Notes under the pieces: generated by a model
The model's database searches: none
Told to the model about the DNA's origin: nothing
Seen by the model: the letters and a program-made list of their open reading frames with translations, nothing else
Made by a program: the position numbers and the translations under genes
Source: Cognaticolwellia mytili
GTDB lineage: Bacteria > Pseudomonadota > Gammaproteobacteria > Enterobacterales > Alteromonadaceae
Direction: 5' to 3'
Length of the DNA: 64,000 nt
NCBI RefSeq assembly: GCF_002104475.1
Contig: NZ_NBOF01000003.1
Location: forward strand, 62,001 to 126,000
Shown: one piece after another, positions 17,412 through 26,866 of the stretch
How the letters are laid out: each line of letters opens with the position of its first letter
Numbering within the stretch: position 1 is the first letter of the stretch

Positions 17412-20400
17412 TTATTCTACTATTTCACTTATTGTTAATACGGGTTTACTTATGTCATTGGCATCGAGTACAAAAGCTAATGTTTGTGTGCTAACAAGGT
17501 TTAATGAAAGGTTATCATTAGAGTTTGGAGTTAACTCAACGCTAGCATCTAAAGCTATATTGTGTGTGCCACCCAAATTAGGGCCACCGGTTCCACCCCA
17601 ATCAGCATCAGCAATTTTTAACGAATGCTGACCATCGACAATTTGATAGTTGCCACTATAAATACCATTACCTTGATAGGTTAATGGACGGGTAGTGCCC
17701 CATTCATTCATTAAACCTCTTAAGTAGATAACCGTGTCACCATAAGGCGCGGGTATTGCTAACGGATCATCAGGTGTTATCAATAAACTTGGGCTTTGTC
17801 CGTCGCTGGCGTCTAATTCAAAAACGTACTGACCATCAGCAATAAGGTTTAGTGTTAAATTATCACCGCCGTTAGTTAAATTAGCTGCTTGAGCGATAGG
17901 CATATTAAAACCGCCACCGATATTTGCTGTTGAAAAACTACTATCAGCAACTTTGAACTGATATTCACCTTGAGTTAAGTCAGCAGCCAAGCGGTATTTA
18001 TCATTACCGATATAAGTGAAAGGTAAAGAAGTATCCCAGTTATTCATAGCGCCACGTAAATAAATGGTATTGGTGCCATAAGCAGGTAATGCCGATAAAC
18101 CAAAACCTTGTACTTCACCTTGTGGCTTGACAAATACGGCCGTAGTTAGTGCTGGTACAACAAAATTACCATTACTAAAACTAGCGGTTTGCACGCGAGT
18201 ATCAGCCGAATTCTGCTGGTTTTGATGCAGTTCAAAATTACTGGCATTAGCAACGCTAAATGATTGCTCGCTGCTAGTACCATTAAATAACACTACAATG
18301 GCATCGTTTGCTGAGTCCAAATCCTCTAGTCCTAATCCGTCATCCAAGCTCATGACGACTAAACCTTGGCGTTGCTCTGTACCAACATTGTGAAACTTAA
18401 TACGGTTAGATACTTGCTCCGCTGTGGTTAATCTAAATAACTTACTGGTTGCTCTAATATTGATAAATTCTTTAAATAAAGCACTGGTTAAGTTGATTTC
18501 TTGAGCGCCAAAAGCATTGTTCGAATTAGCACTGATACCACTAATAGTTGACCATTTATTTTGGTTGTCTTGAGCTAACGGTAAACCAATATTCCAATTG
18601 CCTTGTGCTTGAGTGAAATCAATACGGTTAAACCAATCACCAGCATCATAGGTATTTCTATCCATTGATTTTGAGCGAATTAAATCTGAACCCATTTGTA
18701 AAAATGGAATACCTTGGCTTAATAGCGGTAAAGAAAGCGCAATATTTTGCACACGCACTTTATCGTTAAGGCTCATCTGAGCAGGTAGGTTGTACTGCAG
18801 CTGATCCCATAAGGTTTCATTATCATGCTTAGAAACATAATTGACGGTATCCGCCGGATCACTACTGTAACCTGCAGGTTGACCGTTCCATTGATAATCA
18901 TAGGTAGATAAATAATTACCACTAGCAGCAACAAACTGATAACTATCAATATTACCCACTAAACCAATACGAATAACATCTTGCTCGCCTAAACTGCCAC
19001 CATTATTAAATAAAGCAGCACTGCGAACAGCGTCACGTTGTCGGTCAGAGTATGTACCTATTTCGCTGCCAGCCATATTAAGCTGTGAAGCTTGTTCAAA
19101 GCGGCGGTTATTGGCAACTTCACCGAAATTCCAACCTTCACCATAAAAATAGCTATCGGCATCTACGGCTAATACGGCATCTCTCGCGTCAAGAATAGCT
19201 TGCTTAGGGATATGTCCCATTAAATCAAATCTAAAGCCGTCAAAACCAAAGTTTTTGGCAAAGCTGACTAAGGAATCATTCATCAATTTGGCCATCATTC
19301 GATGCTCGGTTGCCGTATTCTCACAACAAGTTGATGTTTCAATCGCGCCGCTATATTCATTTAATCTATGGTAATAACCCGGTACAACTTTATCTAAAAC
19401 AGAATTATCATAAAGGCCAGATGAAGCCGCATGGTTGTAAACAACATCAAGCACTACTCGTAGTCCTGTTTCATGCAGAGCTTGGTTCATTGCACGCATT
19501 TCAATAATGCGACTAACACCATCAGCGTTTGAAGCATAACTACCTTCAGGCGCAGCAAAATGTTGTGGATCGTAACCCCAATTAAAACCGTCGAAACGGC
19601 GCATCGACTCAACCAATGCTTGTGCTTGGGTCGTGCTTGGGTCGTAATTTTTTAAGGCATCGAGTAATACAGTATTGCCATTTTCAACACCACATACCGG
19701 AGCATTGGCGTTAAGTTGACATAAATCAGCGACTGTATCAGTAACATCAACACGTTTGCTTGGGTCTTCTTCAATTGAGGCAATATCGTTGGCTGGTAAA
19801 ACATGAAAATGCGTTAACCCCGCCGCTTGTAATTGCTGTAAATGCTGCATAGGTAAAGAGTTTGCTTCGGTAAAAGCAAGGTACTTTCCGCGATTTGCTG
19901 CACTTGTACTTTGGTCTAAGGCACTAAAGTCACGAATATGACCTTCATAAATAATGCTGTCTTCAAAGTTTTCCACTGTTGGTACCACATGATTATCCCA
20001 ACCTTGTGGCTTTAGTTCATCATCGGCTAAATCAACAAATTGGCTATATCGACCATTGGTTGATAAACCTACAGAATAGGGGTCTGTAACAGTTAAGTTT
20101 TCGATTTTACTGGTTAGGGGATGAAATACAGTTAATTGATAGTGGTAATAAAGGCGATCAACAGCCGATTTTTCTGTGTTATAAGACCAAATTCCCGTCG
20201 CTTCATCGACAGTCATTGGCTCAGTCGTTGTTTCTTGCTTCGCGGCATTATAAATTTTTATCGCCACTTCGCTTGCTGTAGGTGCCCAAACAGATGCTGT
20301 GACTTGACCGTCTTGATAGTTAAGTCCTAAGCTCGCTTCATCAGCGTCTAAGCTGTTGCGGGTATACAAATAATCTAATAAACGTGGCGATTGCACACGT

Positions 20401-21500
20401 GTCGCATCGAGTAAATTACCTTGTTGATCTAAAGCGACCACGAGTAATTGATTTTTAACCAACTGTTTGACTTGGGCATCATCAATATCTAAAGTAAAAC
20501 CTTTAAAGCCGTTCAAATGAGGGTTTTGCTGATAGTAACTAGCGTTAGCATCTTTGCTGGTCAGTGTTTTATAAGGTAAGTCATTCAATAACGTTTGATC
20601 GATAACATCGATACCGGCATCTGCTGAATAATATAAACGATAGCTATCGGCATTGTTGACATCGGTTGACCATAATAGGGTACTGGTGTCTAACCAATGA
20701 ACGCGCGCGCCATCAAGAAAAATAGGGCGAGTGGTTACTGGCGTATACCAGATGTCAGAGTAGCCATTAAAGGTAAATGCTTGTTGGCCTTGATTCGGCT
20801 CGAAGCGACTGTTATTAGCACCAAGCGCTTTGTCATTCCCTTTGTGAATAATGAAGTTATAGCAATCGGCACCAGGCTCTACGCTAAGAATATAATAGCC
20901 GCCATATTCTGGGTGAACACCGTCAACAGGGTACGGAGAAAGCCACTGAGAAAAATGAGCACTGTCAGTGGTCGGGCTCGCATAATTGCCACAACCTTCG
21001 CCATTCCATAGATGTAATCCCCAACCGTCGTAGTTACCATCTGCGCGTTGATAAAAGATGGCAATTTGATCGTCGTTTAATTCAAGCCCTGTACCGCTCG
21101 ATATCACTTCTACTTTATTGATTAATTCAAAAGCAATAAGTGCACGTTTGAGTTCAAGCTGTAAAGTAAACTTATGGCTGGCACCTGCAGCTAATTCATC
21201 AATCGACAAATTGATATAGGGAATACCATCGTCATTACCATCAATATTGCGTACTTGATGGCTACTGGTTGGAATGAAAACTCGAAATGGGCCAGTTAAT
21301 GCTTCACTACCTTGGTTGGTAATAGTAACAATAGATAAATATTGATTATTGATACGATCATAAATGGGGCGAGGAGAATAACTAAAGTTAGTTTCTGCTG
21401 TGTTTTCCCATGCTGCATGGCTAAAAGGTGTTGCCAATAACGTTAATAATAGCGTGAATATTAATGTTAGATGCAACATCGGTTTTTTATAAAAACTCAT
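17412..21500 (-). CDS. Secreted type I pullulanase (GH13) with tandem C-terminal modules
   Basis: Cleaves alpha-1,6 branches in pullulan, glycogen or starch outside the cytoplasm. A signal peptide ends near FSHAAWEN. The order is an immunoglobulin-like N-terminal part, a pullulanase-associated (CBM41-like) domain around GNYDGWGLHLWNGEGCG, a CBM48-like domain (TASVWAPTASEV), and the GH13 barrel with DVVYNH, the pullulanase phrase GFNWGYDPQHF, the nucleophile in FRFDLMGH (about 758), the acid in YGEGWNFG (about 787) and KHDNET (about 894). Two similar ~110-residue modules close the protein (IYLRGAMNNWDTS, IYLRGLMNEWGTT), resembling starch-binding or glycogen-binding folds. The ATG at 21500 with GAGGA upstream was preferred to the longer frame to 21539. 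It is coupled to the PEP-CTERM gene 4 nt upstream. Confidence 0.93.
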   Translation of the reverse strand: MSFYKKPMLHLTLIFTLLLTLLATPFSHAAWENTAETNFSYSPRPIYDRINNQYLSIVTITNQGSEALTGPFRVFIPTSSHQVRNIDGNDDGIPYINLSIDELAAGASHKFTLQLELKRALIAFELINKVEVISSGTGLELNDDQIAIFYQRADGNYDGWGLHLWNGEGCGNYASPTTDSAHFSQWLSPYPVDGVHPEYGGYYILSVEPGADCYNFIIHKGNDKALGANNSRFEPNQGQQAFTFNGYSDIWYTPVTTRPIFLDGARVHWLDTSTLLWSTDVNNADSYRLYYSADAGIDVIDQTLLNDLPYKTLTSKDANASYYQQNPHLNGFKGFTLDIDDAQVKQLVKNQLLVVALDQQGNLLDATRVQSPRLLDYLYTRNSLDADEASLGLNYQDGQVTASVWAPTASEVAIKIYNAAKQETTTEPMTVDEATGIWSYNTEKSAVDRLYYHYQLTVFHPLTSKIENLTVTDPYSVGLSTNGRYSQFVDLADDELKPQGWDNHVVPTVENFEDSIIYEGHIRDFSALDQSTSAANRGKYLAFTEANSLPMQHLQQLQAAGLTHFHVLPANDIASIEEDPSKRVDVTDTVADLCQLNANAPVCGVENGNTVLLDALKNYDPSTTQAQALVESMRRFDGFNWGYDPQHFAAPEGSYASNADGVSRIIEMRAMNQALHETGLRVVLDVVYNHAASSGLYDNSVLDKVVPGYYHRLNEYSGAIETSTCCENTATEHRMMAKLMNDSLVSFAKNFGFDGFRFDLMGHIPKQAILDARDAVLAVDADSYFYGEGWNFGEVANNRRFEQASQLNMAGSEIGTYSDRQRDAVRSAALFNNGGSLGEQDVIRIGLVGNIDSYQFVAASGNYLSTYDYQWNGQPAGYSSDPADTVNYVSKHDNETLWDQLQYNLPAQMSLNDKVRVQNIALSLPLLSQGIPFLQMGSDLIRSKSMDRNTYDAGDWFNRIDFTQAQGNWNIGLPLAQDNQNKWSTISGISANSNNAFGAQEINLTSALFKEFINIRATSKLFRLTTAEQVSNRIKFHNVGTEQRQGLVVMSLDDGLGLEDLDSANDAIVVLFNGTSSEQSFSVANASNFELHQNQQNSADTRVQTASFSNGNFVVPALTTAVFVKPQGEVQGFGLSALPAYGTNTIYLRGAMNNWDTSLPFTYIGNDKYRLAADLTQGEYQFKVADSSFSTANIGGGFNMPIAQAANLTNGGDNLTLNLIADGQYVFELDASDGQSPSLLITPDDPLAIPAPYGDTVIYLRGLMNEWGTTRPLTYQGNGIYSGNYQIVDGQHSLKIADADWGGTGGPNLGGTHNIALDASVELTPNSNDNLSLNLVSTQTLAFVLDANDISKPVLTISEIVE

Positions 21501-21504
21501 GCGA

Positions 21505-22176
21505 TTATCCTCGTTTAGAATTGAAACGCTGTTGACCAATTAAACCCGCCATCGCCATAAATAGTATGATAATAGTGCTAGGCTCTGGCACTGAGGTTGC
21601 CACAGAAGTTAAAGAAACATTGTCAATATTGAGTTTTGAAGACACAGAATTTGAATTAAAACCACCTTGTACAGTGAAGTCTAAGGTCCAATTCGTTTGA
21701 TTATAAAAACTAGCGTCTAATAATGCGGAAAAAGAGCCAGAGTCATAAATACTGCTCGCTTCAATGAGATGGCCAATTTCACCGTCAGCGCCAAATAAAC
21801 CCCCTGTGCCATTGCTTAAGCTGACAAAGAAGCTGTCGGCGAAAAAGCTACCGTCATCAAAACCAGAAAAGTCCCAATCAAAGCTAAGCTGCAATTCACC
21901 ACTGGCAACCGTTAAATCTAATGCTGTGAAAAGCGTGTTAGCATTGAACGCGGTAGCGCCAGCTGTTACATCGACACTAATAACAGCGCTACAGTCACCA
22001 ACATTGTTGTTGATGCTAAAATCTCCCGTTGCGCCAGGGTCACCAGTACTGTCGGTGTCTTTTTGCCATCCTTGAAAATCACAACTTTGGAAATCGCCAT
22101 TACTAATGATGCCACTATGGGCATTAGTACTAAATAGCAGCACGAATACCACGCTTAAAAATTCTTTTATTCTCAT
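21505..22176 (-). CDS. PEP-CTERM sorting-domain secreted protein
   Basis: Exported protein of 223 residues. A signal peptide ends near TNAHSG, the body is a beta-sandwich-like adhesin or carbohydrate-binding type (GDFQSCDFQGW, LSFDWDFSGFDDG), and the C terminus has the VPEPST motif, a hydrophobic helix and a basic tail (NSKRG), the exosortase-type sorting signal. The ATG at 22176 has AAGGTG 8 nt upstream, so the longer frame to 22278 was rejected. It is the first gene of a two-gene operon with pullulanase, suggesting surface polysaccharide handling. No exosortase is in the window. Confidence 0.88.
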   Translation of the reverse strand: MRIKEFLSVVFVLLFSTNAHSGIISNGDFQSCDFQGWQKDTDSTGDPGATGDFSINNNVGDCSAVISVDVTAGATAFNANTLFTALDLTVASGELQLSFDWDFSGFDDGSFFADSFFVSLSNGTGGLFGADGEIGHLIEASSIYDSGSFSALLDASFYNQTNWTLDFTVQGGFNSNSVSSKLNIDNVSLTSVATSVPEPSTIIILFMAMAGLIGQQRFNSKRG

Positions 22177-22310
22177 CGAAATCACCTTGTTTTTATTGTT
22201 CATTTTTATTTTTTTGTCTAGCGCATCTGTCGTAGGTCTTAGTGCCTTAGTAACAATTGCGCTAAATTTGTTGTGCATTTATTAAACGCTAGATACAGGT
22301 GTTAGTTAGT

Positions 22311-22340
22311 TTGAATACGTATGCATGAATACGTATTCAA
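22311..22340 (-). promoter_or_regulatory. LacI-family-like operator upstream of the pullulanase operon
   Basis: TTGAATACGTAT is followed by GCAT and by the perfect palindrome GAATACGTATTC (22327-22338). The first half repeats GAATACGTAT, giving two overlapping sites. Even-length palindromes with a central CG are typical of LacI-family operators, such as maltodextrin regulators. It lies 135-165 nt upstream of the start at 22176. Confidence 0.65.
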
Positions 22341-22416
22341 CTGTGTTGTGATGGCCGAAATAGAACTTTGAAAATCGAGGCTTACTTATTAAAAATGTGA
22401 GGTGTGTTGTTAGGTT

Positions 22417-22599
22417 TTAATTGAAGTGTGCTTTTTTCGCATATTCTCCGATATAAAAAGGCAATATTTCTGGGATGATAAATTGCGGGCTCAAAGCTAA
22501 TTTGTAGAAACGATCGGTAATATAACTGAAAATATGTTCAAGAGCAGTTGCTTCAGTAATAGATGTTAACAATAGAGTTGAATTTGAAGTGAGTGTCAT
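22417..22599 (-). CDS. Doubtful 60-residue reading frame
   Basis: An open frame in the 494-nt gap between the pullulanase operon and the iron receptor, on the same strand as both. No family is recognised. A strong AAGGAG exists but lies about 22 nt before the ATG, which is too far for normal initiation. It may be noncoding; the rest of the gap holds the operator at 22311 and the hairpin at 22628. Confidence 0.25.
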   Translation of the reverse strand: MTLTSNSTLLLTSITEATALEHIFSYITDRFYKLALSPQFIIPEILPFYIGEYAKKAHFN

Positions 22600-22627
22600 T
22601 ATGAATTCTATTGGGGTTTAACTCCTT

Positions 22628-22663
22628 GGACAAATAGCAGGATATAAATGCTGCTATTTGTCC
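22628..22663. terminator. 13-bp perfect hairpin after the haem-type receptor gene
   Basis: GGACAAATAGCAG and CTGCTATTTGTCC flank a 10-nt loop, starting 8 nt past the receptor stop codon. There is no T-run on either strand; it may act as a 3'-end stabiliser or a factor-assisted terminator. Confidence 0.55.
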
Positions 22664-22670
22664 AGTGTCT

Positions 22671-24911
22671 TTAAAATTGATAGCCAATGGTTACTTTATA
22701 GCTACGACCAAGTTCTGATGGATCACTTGATTCACTCGCAGGTGCACGTAAGTAACGTTCATTGGTCAAGTTATCAATACCAACATTAATCGTTAAGCCT
22801 TCAATAGCGCCACTTGCGGTGTAGTTAGCGTTTAAGTTATACACTGTATAGCTGCCTGTACCGTAACCCGCATTTAAATAATTTTCGGGTAGTTTAGTTT
22901 GCTCACTGTAATGGAGAACTTGCGTACCTATATTTACATTACTTAATAATTGGTAGTTAATATTTACGCTAATTTTATCAGCTGGAGCTTCAGTATAAGG
23001 TTGCTTTTTATGGTCAATAGTACCCAAAAAGAAGTTAGGCATACCGTAAGCATTCATTTCTATTTTTGAATAACCAATATAAGCATGTAACTTTTCAAAA
23101 GAATAAGTTAGCTCAGCTTCCCAGCCTTTACTTTCAAGACTACCAATATTTTTCGCGCTGTAATCACGGTGAGTAGCAACTGGTACACCGTTAGCTGGTT
23201 TAGGACCTGGGGAACCTTGTTGTTTAACGCCGTTATCATCAATGTAATACATAAAAGGGACATTATCGATAAAGTTATCTATTTTGTTATCAAAATAAAT
23301 AGCCTTAAAGGCTATACTGTCAGCAAATTGAACATCTTGCCAAAACAAGCCTAAACCTGCTTCAATATTTTTAGAGGTTTCAGGTTTTAGATCTGGCTGC
23401 GGTTCTTGGTAGCAGAACTTGCCGCCAATATGACAACGCCACTCATCTTTTTTATATAACTCTTGTACTGACGGCGCACGAAAAGCTTTAGCATATTTAA
23501 TATAAAGATTAATATTTTCAGTCGCTTTAAACGTCAAACCAAGCTCGTTTGATAATTCGCCGTTTTTGTTATTATCATAATCAGCATAAGTATTATTACT
23601 GCGCTTGTATGTATCGTAGCGCCCGCCAGCGGTCAAAAGTAAACGATCATTAAATAGATTTGCTTGGTCTATAACAGAAAAAGATAAACTTTGAGACTTA
23701 CTATCACCATAAAAGGTACTCGTTTCATTACTCGAAAATTCAGATTGTTCGAAGCGTTCATTTTCGTAATTAAGTTCAATGGCTAATTGATGATCAATAG
23801 GCCCTGAAAATTCAGATAAATTTGCCATACGAGCACTATAGCGCTCAGTACTGCCTTCATTTAAGGCGGTAAAGTCGCGTTTGTTTTCGCCAGCCATAAT
23901 GTAGCCGACGGTATTTTTCTCATAATTTTTATCTGAATAAACAAATTGTAAGTCAAAATCAATTAAGGCACTATCTGGCTGATAAACATAATTTGTCATT
24001 AACTCTAAATAATCATTTGTATAATCTTCAGACAAGGTAGGATATCTTATTCCGTAGTCCTGATTCTGGCGAAACGGCTGATCTTTCGATTCAGTTTTAG
24101 CCCAATCAATTTTTGTTTGTAAACTATGGTCTGGCATCAAAAACCACGTGTTTTTCAAAGTTAAATTAGTACGAGATGAATCATTTTTAATTTTCGACAA
24201 TTTCGCCGTATCACTGACTTGAGTGTCATCAGCGCTTTTAGCGTCATTTGAAACGACATCAACATCAGAAAAGGCTACCTTACTGGCATGAAATACAGTA
24301 TCGACAGTATCGTTAAGACTAAATATTGACGTTGAAAAGCTGTTAGAATCAGAAACTGATTGGTGCATCATTTGTGCCTTAGCACCCATACCATTTTTAT
24401 TATTCAAATAGTCACTTGCATCTTTAGTCACCAAGCGTATGCTACCGCCGACAGCACCTGAACCTACGGTCAATGAATCAGCTCCGCGTAAAACATGTAT
24501 TTGTTTTACTTGGCTAGGATCTAAACTTAAGCTATTAATTGCTGCAATGTTACTACTACCATCAGACTCTGTTTTACGCTTAACATTATCTACTGAGACA
24601 TGAATACGCTCACCGTATAACCCACGTATTGTCGGCTGTGAAGATAATGGTGTAACACTACCACTTAAGTCAACACCAGGAATTTCTCTTAATATTTGGC
24701 TTAGTTCAGCTTCTTGATTACGCTGAATATTTTCCTCTGAAATAGTTGAAATAGAAGAAGGGGTATCTTTGCTTAATATTGAAATTTTATGCCCTAACAC
24801 TTCAATGTGCTCATCCACTTTTGGCTGTGGGCTAGTTTTATCACCAGCGTATGCTGGCGCCTGTATTGCTACCAATACAGCAAGAAATAAAGACGAATGT
24901 ACGAGTTTCAT
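22671..24911 (-). CDS. TonB-dependent receptor, haem/haemoglobin type
   Basis: Outer-membrane iron-compound receptor. A signal peptide ends near PAYAGDK. The plug contains IRGLYGERIHVSVDNVKR and LRGADSLTVGSGAVGGSIR, which resembles the haem/haemoglobin receptor group. The barrel includes the receptor phrase YIKYAKAFRAPSVQELY and ends in a final aromatic residue (TIGYQF). A near-perfect Fur box lies just upstream, so iron-dependent repression is likely. The ATG at 24911 was chosen over an in-frame TTG at 24917. The exact ligand (haem, haemoglobin or a siderophore) is not certain. Confidence 0.9.
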   Translation of the reverse strand: MKLVHSSLFLAVLVAIQAPAYAGDKTSPQPKVDEHIEVLGHKISILSKDTPSSISTISEENIQRNQEAELSQILREIPGVDLSGSVTPLSSQPTIRGLYGERIHVSVDNVKRKTESDGSSNIAAINSLSLDPSQVKQIHVLRGADSLTVGSGAVGGSIRLVTKDASDYLNNKNGMGAKAQMMHQSVSDSNSFSTSIFSLNDTVDTVFHASKVAFSDVDVVSNDAKSADDTQVSDTAKLSKIKNDSSRTNLTLKNTWFLMPDHSLQTKIDWAKTESKDQPFRQNQDYGIRYPTLSEDYTNDYLELMTNYVYQPDSALIDFDLQFVYSDKNYEKNTVGYIMAGENKRDFTALNEGSTERYSARMANLSEFSGPIDHQLAIELNYENERFEQSEFSSNETSTFYGDSKSQSLSFSVIDQANLFNDRLLLTAGGRYDTYKRSNNTYADYDNNKNGELSNELGLTFKATENINLYIKYAKAFRAPSVQELYKKDEWRCHIGGKFCYQEPQPDLKPETSKNIEAGLGLFWQDVQFADSIAFKAIYFDNKIDNFIDNVPFMYYIDDNGVKQQGSPGPKPANGVPVATHRDYSAKNIGSLESKGWEAELTYSFEKLHAYIGYSKIEMNAYGMPNFFLGTIDHKKQPYTEAPADKISVNINYQLLSNVNIGTQVLHYSEQTKLPENYLNAGYGTGSYTVYNLNANYTASGAIEGLTINVGIDNLTNERYLRAPASESSDPSELGRSYKVTIGYQF

Positions 24912-24928
24912 AATCAATCCATTTGTTT

Positions 24929-24953
24929 AATGAGAATTAGTCGTATTCTCATT
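24929..24953 (-). promoter_or_regulatory. Fur box
   Basis: AATGAGAAT, 7 nt, then ATTCTCATT is a near-perfect inverted repeat matching the Fur operator pattern, 18 nt upstream of the receptor start on the minus strand. Confidence 0.85.
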
Positions 24954-25142
24954 TGGGGTGATAGAGTAAATGATCTAATATTTAAAAACAATAAGGAATA
25001 GCTAAAAAATATAAGGTTGTCGCAGTCAAAACAAAACTACCCACATGTAATTAAAAGTTTAAACAGACGCTTACTCTAAATTGAGCGATTCCAGACTTTG
25101 CATTAAGCTAAAATAATCCCGTTATTTCAGCGCAGGTGAGTG

Positions 25143-26117
25143 ATGGCAACAGCAAGAAAGCAACAAATCAGTTTAGTCGATACGGCTTATTATCATTGTG
25201 TCGCACGCAGTGTTCGACGGGCGTTTTTGTGTGGCGAAGATAAATTATCGGGACAAAGCTATGAACACCGTCGAGGCTGGGTCGAAAACAAGTTTCACTT
25301 TCTCACCCAAGTTTTTGCTATTGACGTTTGTGCCTATGCGGTGATGAGTAATCATTATCATGTGGTGCTATTTATCGATAAAGCGAAAGCAAAGCAATGG
25401 AGTATGCAAGAAGTCCTTGAGCGTTGGCACCGCTTATATAAAGGAACATTGCTAACGCAGCAATATTGTCGTGGTGACAAACTCGAAAAAACCTTACTCG
25501 ATATCGTCAAAGCAACAGCTGCAGTTTATCGAAAACGCTTAATGAAAATCAGCTGGTTTATGGGTTATATCAATGAAGGTATTGCCAGAAAGGCAAACCA
25601 AGAAGACAACTGCACGGGCCGACTTTGGGAAGGAAGATTCAAATCTCAAGCGTTATTAGATGAAGCCGCACTTGCCGCTTGTATGGCCTATGTTGATTTA
25701 AACCCCATTCGCGCCAAGATAGCTAAAACACCAGAAGACTCTACTCATACTAGTGTAAAGCTACGTTGTAAGCAGGCAGAAAAAGGCCAACAACCCAAGG
25801 CATTATTACCGTTTATCGGTAACCCTAGAAAAGCGATGCCTAAAGGCTTACCTTTTGAACTTGCCGACTATCTACAATTAATTGAATTAACCGGTCGCTG
25901 TATCAAAGAAGATAAACGTGGTTACATTGAAGAAAAACAACCACAAATACTGAGTCGGTTAAACATATCTGCGGAAAATTGGTTAATCATCACCACTGAA
26001 TTTAGCACACAATTTCATGGCGCAATTGGTCACGAAGATGTTCTGAGTGATTATTGCCAACGCAATAAAATAAAACGACGACATAATTTGAGTCATTGCA
26101 ATCAACTCTTTGGTTGA
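25143..26117 (+). CDS. REP-associated tyrosine transposase (IS200-like, Y1 family)
   Basis: A single-strand DNA transposase of the HUH family. The start MATARKQQISLVDTAYYHC and the HUH motif SNHYHVVLF near residue 75 are clear, as is the later block GRLWEGRFKSQALLDE with MAYVDLNPIRA. At 324 residues it is longer than IS200 TnpA and matches the RayT-like domesticated group seen in marine gammaproteobacteria. The ATG at 25143 has AGGTG 5 nt upstream, so the GTG at 25140 was not used. Two 117-bp hairpin repeats follow it, as expected for a RayT that mobilises REP-like elements. It appears intact. Confidence 0.9.
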   Translation: MATARKQQISLVDTAYYHCVARSVRRAFLCGEDKLSGQSYEHRRGWVENKFHFLTQVFAIDVCAYAVMSNHYHVVLFIDKAKAKQWSMQEVLERWHRLYKGTLLTQQYCRGDKLEKTLLDIVKATAAVYRKRLMKISWFMGYINEGIARKANQEDNCTGRLWEGRFKSQALLDEAALAACMAYVDLNPIRAKIAKTPEDSTHTSVKLRCKQAEKGQQPKALLPFIGNPRKAMPKGLPFELADYLQLIELTGRCIKEDKRGYIEEKQPQILSRLNISAENWLIITTEFSTQFHGAIGHEDVLSDYCQRNKIKRRHNLSHCNQLFG

Positions 26118-26866
26118 GTAATCGCTTAGCCTTCAAAATATACTCTAAACTTTTCATCAGACACTATCTGAGGATTGGTTACGGCTGAGATATTCGCGCT
26201 TTAAAGTTAAATAGCGTAAAAAGTATTTTTAGCCCTCTGCAATACTACCAAATGTCAATATTACACAAGACTTATCATGCTGAGCTATGCAAATATTGAT
26301 GTTGGTATCAGGCTCAATTTAAAGTGAGTGTCAGGTTAAATAATGTTAGCCCTCTGCAATACTACCAAATGTCAATATTACACAAGACTTATCGTGCTGA
26401 GCTATGCAAATATTGATGTTGGTATCAGACTCAATTTAAAGTGAGTGTCATGTTAAATATGTTACTTTAAGTGAGTGTCCAGTTAGACTTTAGATTTAGT
26501 TAGACTATCTCAAGCATCATCTATTGAAGCTATTAATGATCAGCCAGCCATGATTTACCGTTTATTTTTCATTCAATCCCATTTAACAATGCTTATTAAT
26601 ACCTGTTAATGTTTTTCTTTATAAATATAACATTATGTTTATAAAGAAATAAAATCAAACTGTCTGGATAATGCGAAAAACTGTCGTTAATTTACTAGAC
26701 GAAAATACCTTAGTCATTATTATCGAATAGTGCTCCGATCAGGGATATTCAATGGCACTATTTAGTCTGAACTAAACGGACGTTTTAAGGTTTTCGAAAT
26801 GACTAAAAAATAATAATACTAATAACAATTTTTCCAATAAGATTTTTATACGGAGTAAACACGAAA
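26118..26866 (+). other. 749-nt intergenic region: REP-like repeats and protease promoter
   Basis: The left part holds the repeats (26230-26463, with a fragment to 26480). The right part (about 26500-26866) is AT-rich and shows no open frame or clear operator; it should contain the promoter of the protease gene. Confidence 0.5.
26230..26463. repeat. Two tandem 117-bp REP/BIME-like hairpin repeats
   Basis: Copies at 26230-26346 and 26347-26463 begin TAGCCCTCTGCAATACTACC and differ at only a few positions. Each contains a long imperfect inverted repeat (TACCAAATGTCAATATT against AATATTGATGTTGGTA) and ends with CTCAATTTAAAGTGAGTGTC. A partial third end, ACTTTAAGTGAGTGTCC, lies at 26464-26480. 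The repeats directly follow the transposase gene. Confidence 0.9.

Larger units (their letters stand above)
25066..26480 (+). mobile_element. RayT-type transposase element with flanking inverted motif
   Basis: The transposase gene is bounded on the left by GACGCTTACTCTAAATTGAG (25066-25085). This matches, at 17 of 20 positions, the reverse complement of CTCAATTTAAAGTGAGTGTC, which occurs downstream at 26313-26332 and 26430-26449 and in part at 26464-26480. This defines a likely element of about 1.4 kb. The exact ends are inferred. Confidence 0.6.

Noticed and set aside
20697-21011. 104-codon open frame antisense to the pullulanase gene
   Set aside because: Lies wholly within a strongly supported gene on the other strand and has no family features.
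26230-26463. Tandem repeats as a CRISPR array
   Set aside because: The units are 117 bp, adjacent with no unique spacers, and contain hairpins next to a RayT transposase; no cas genes are present.
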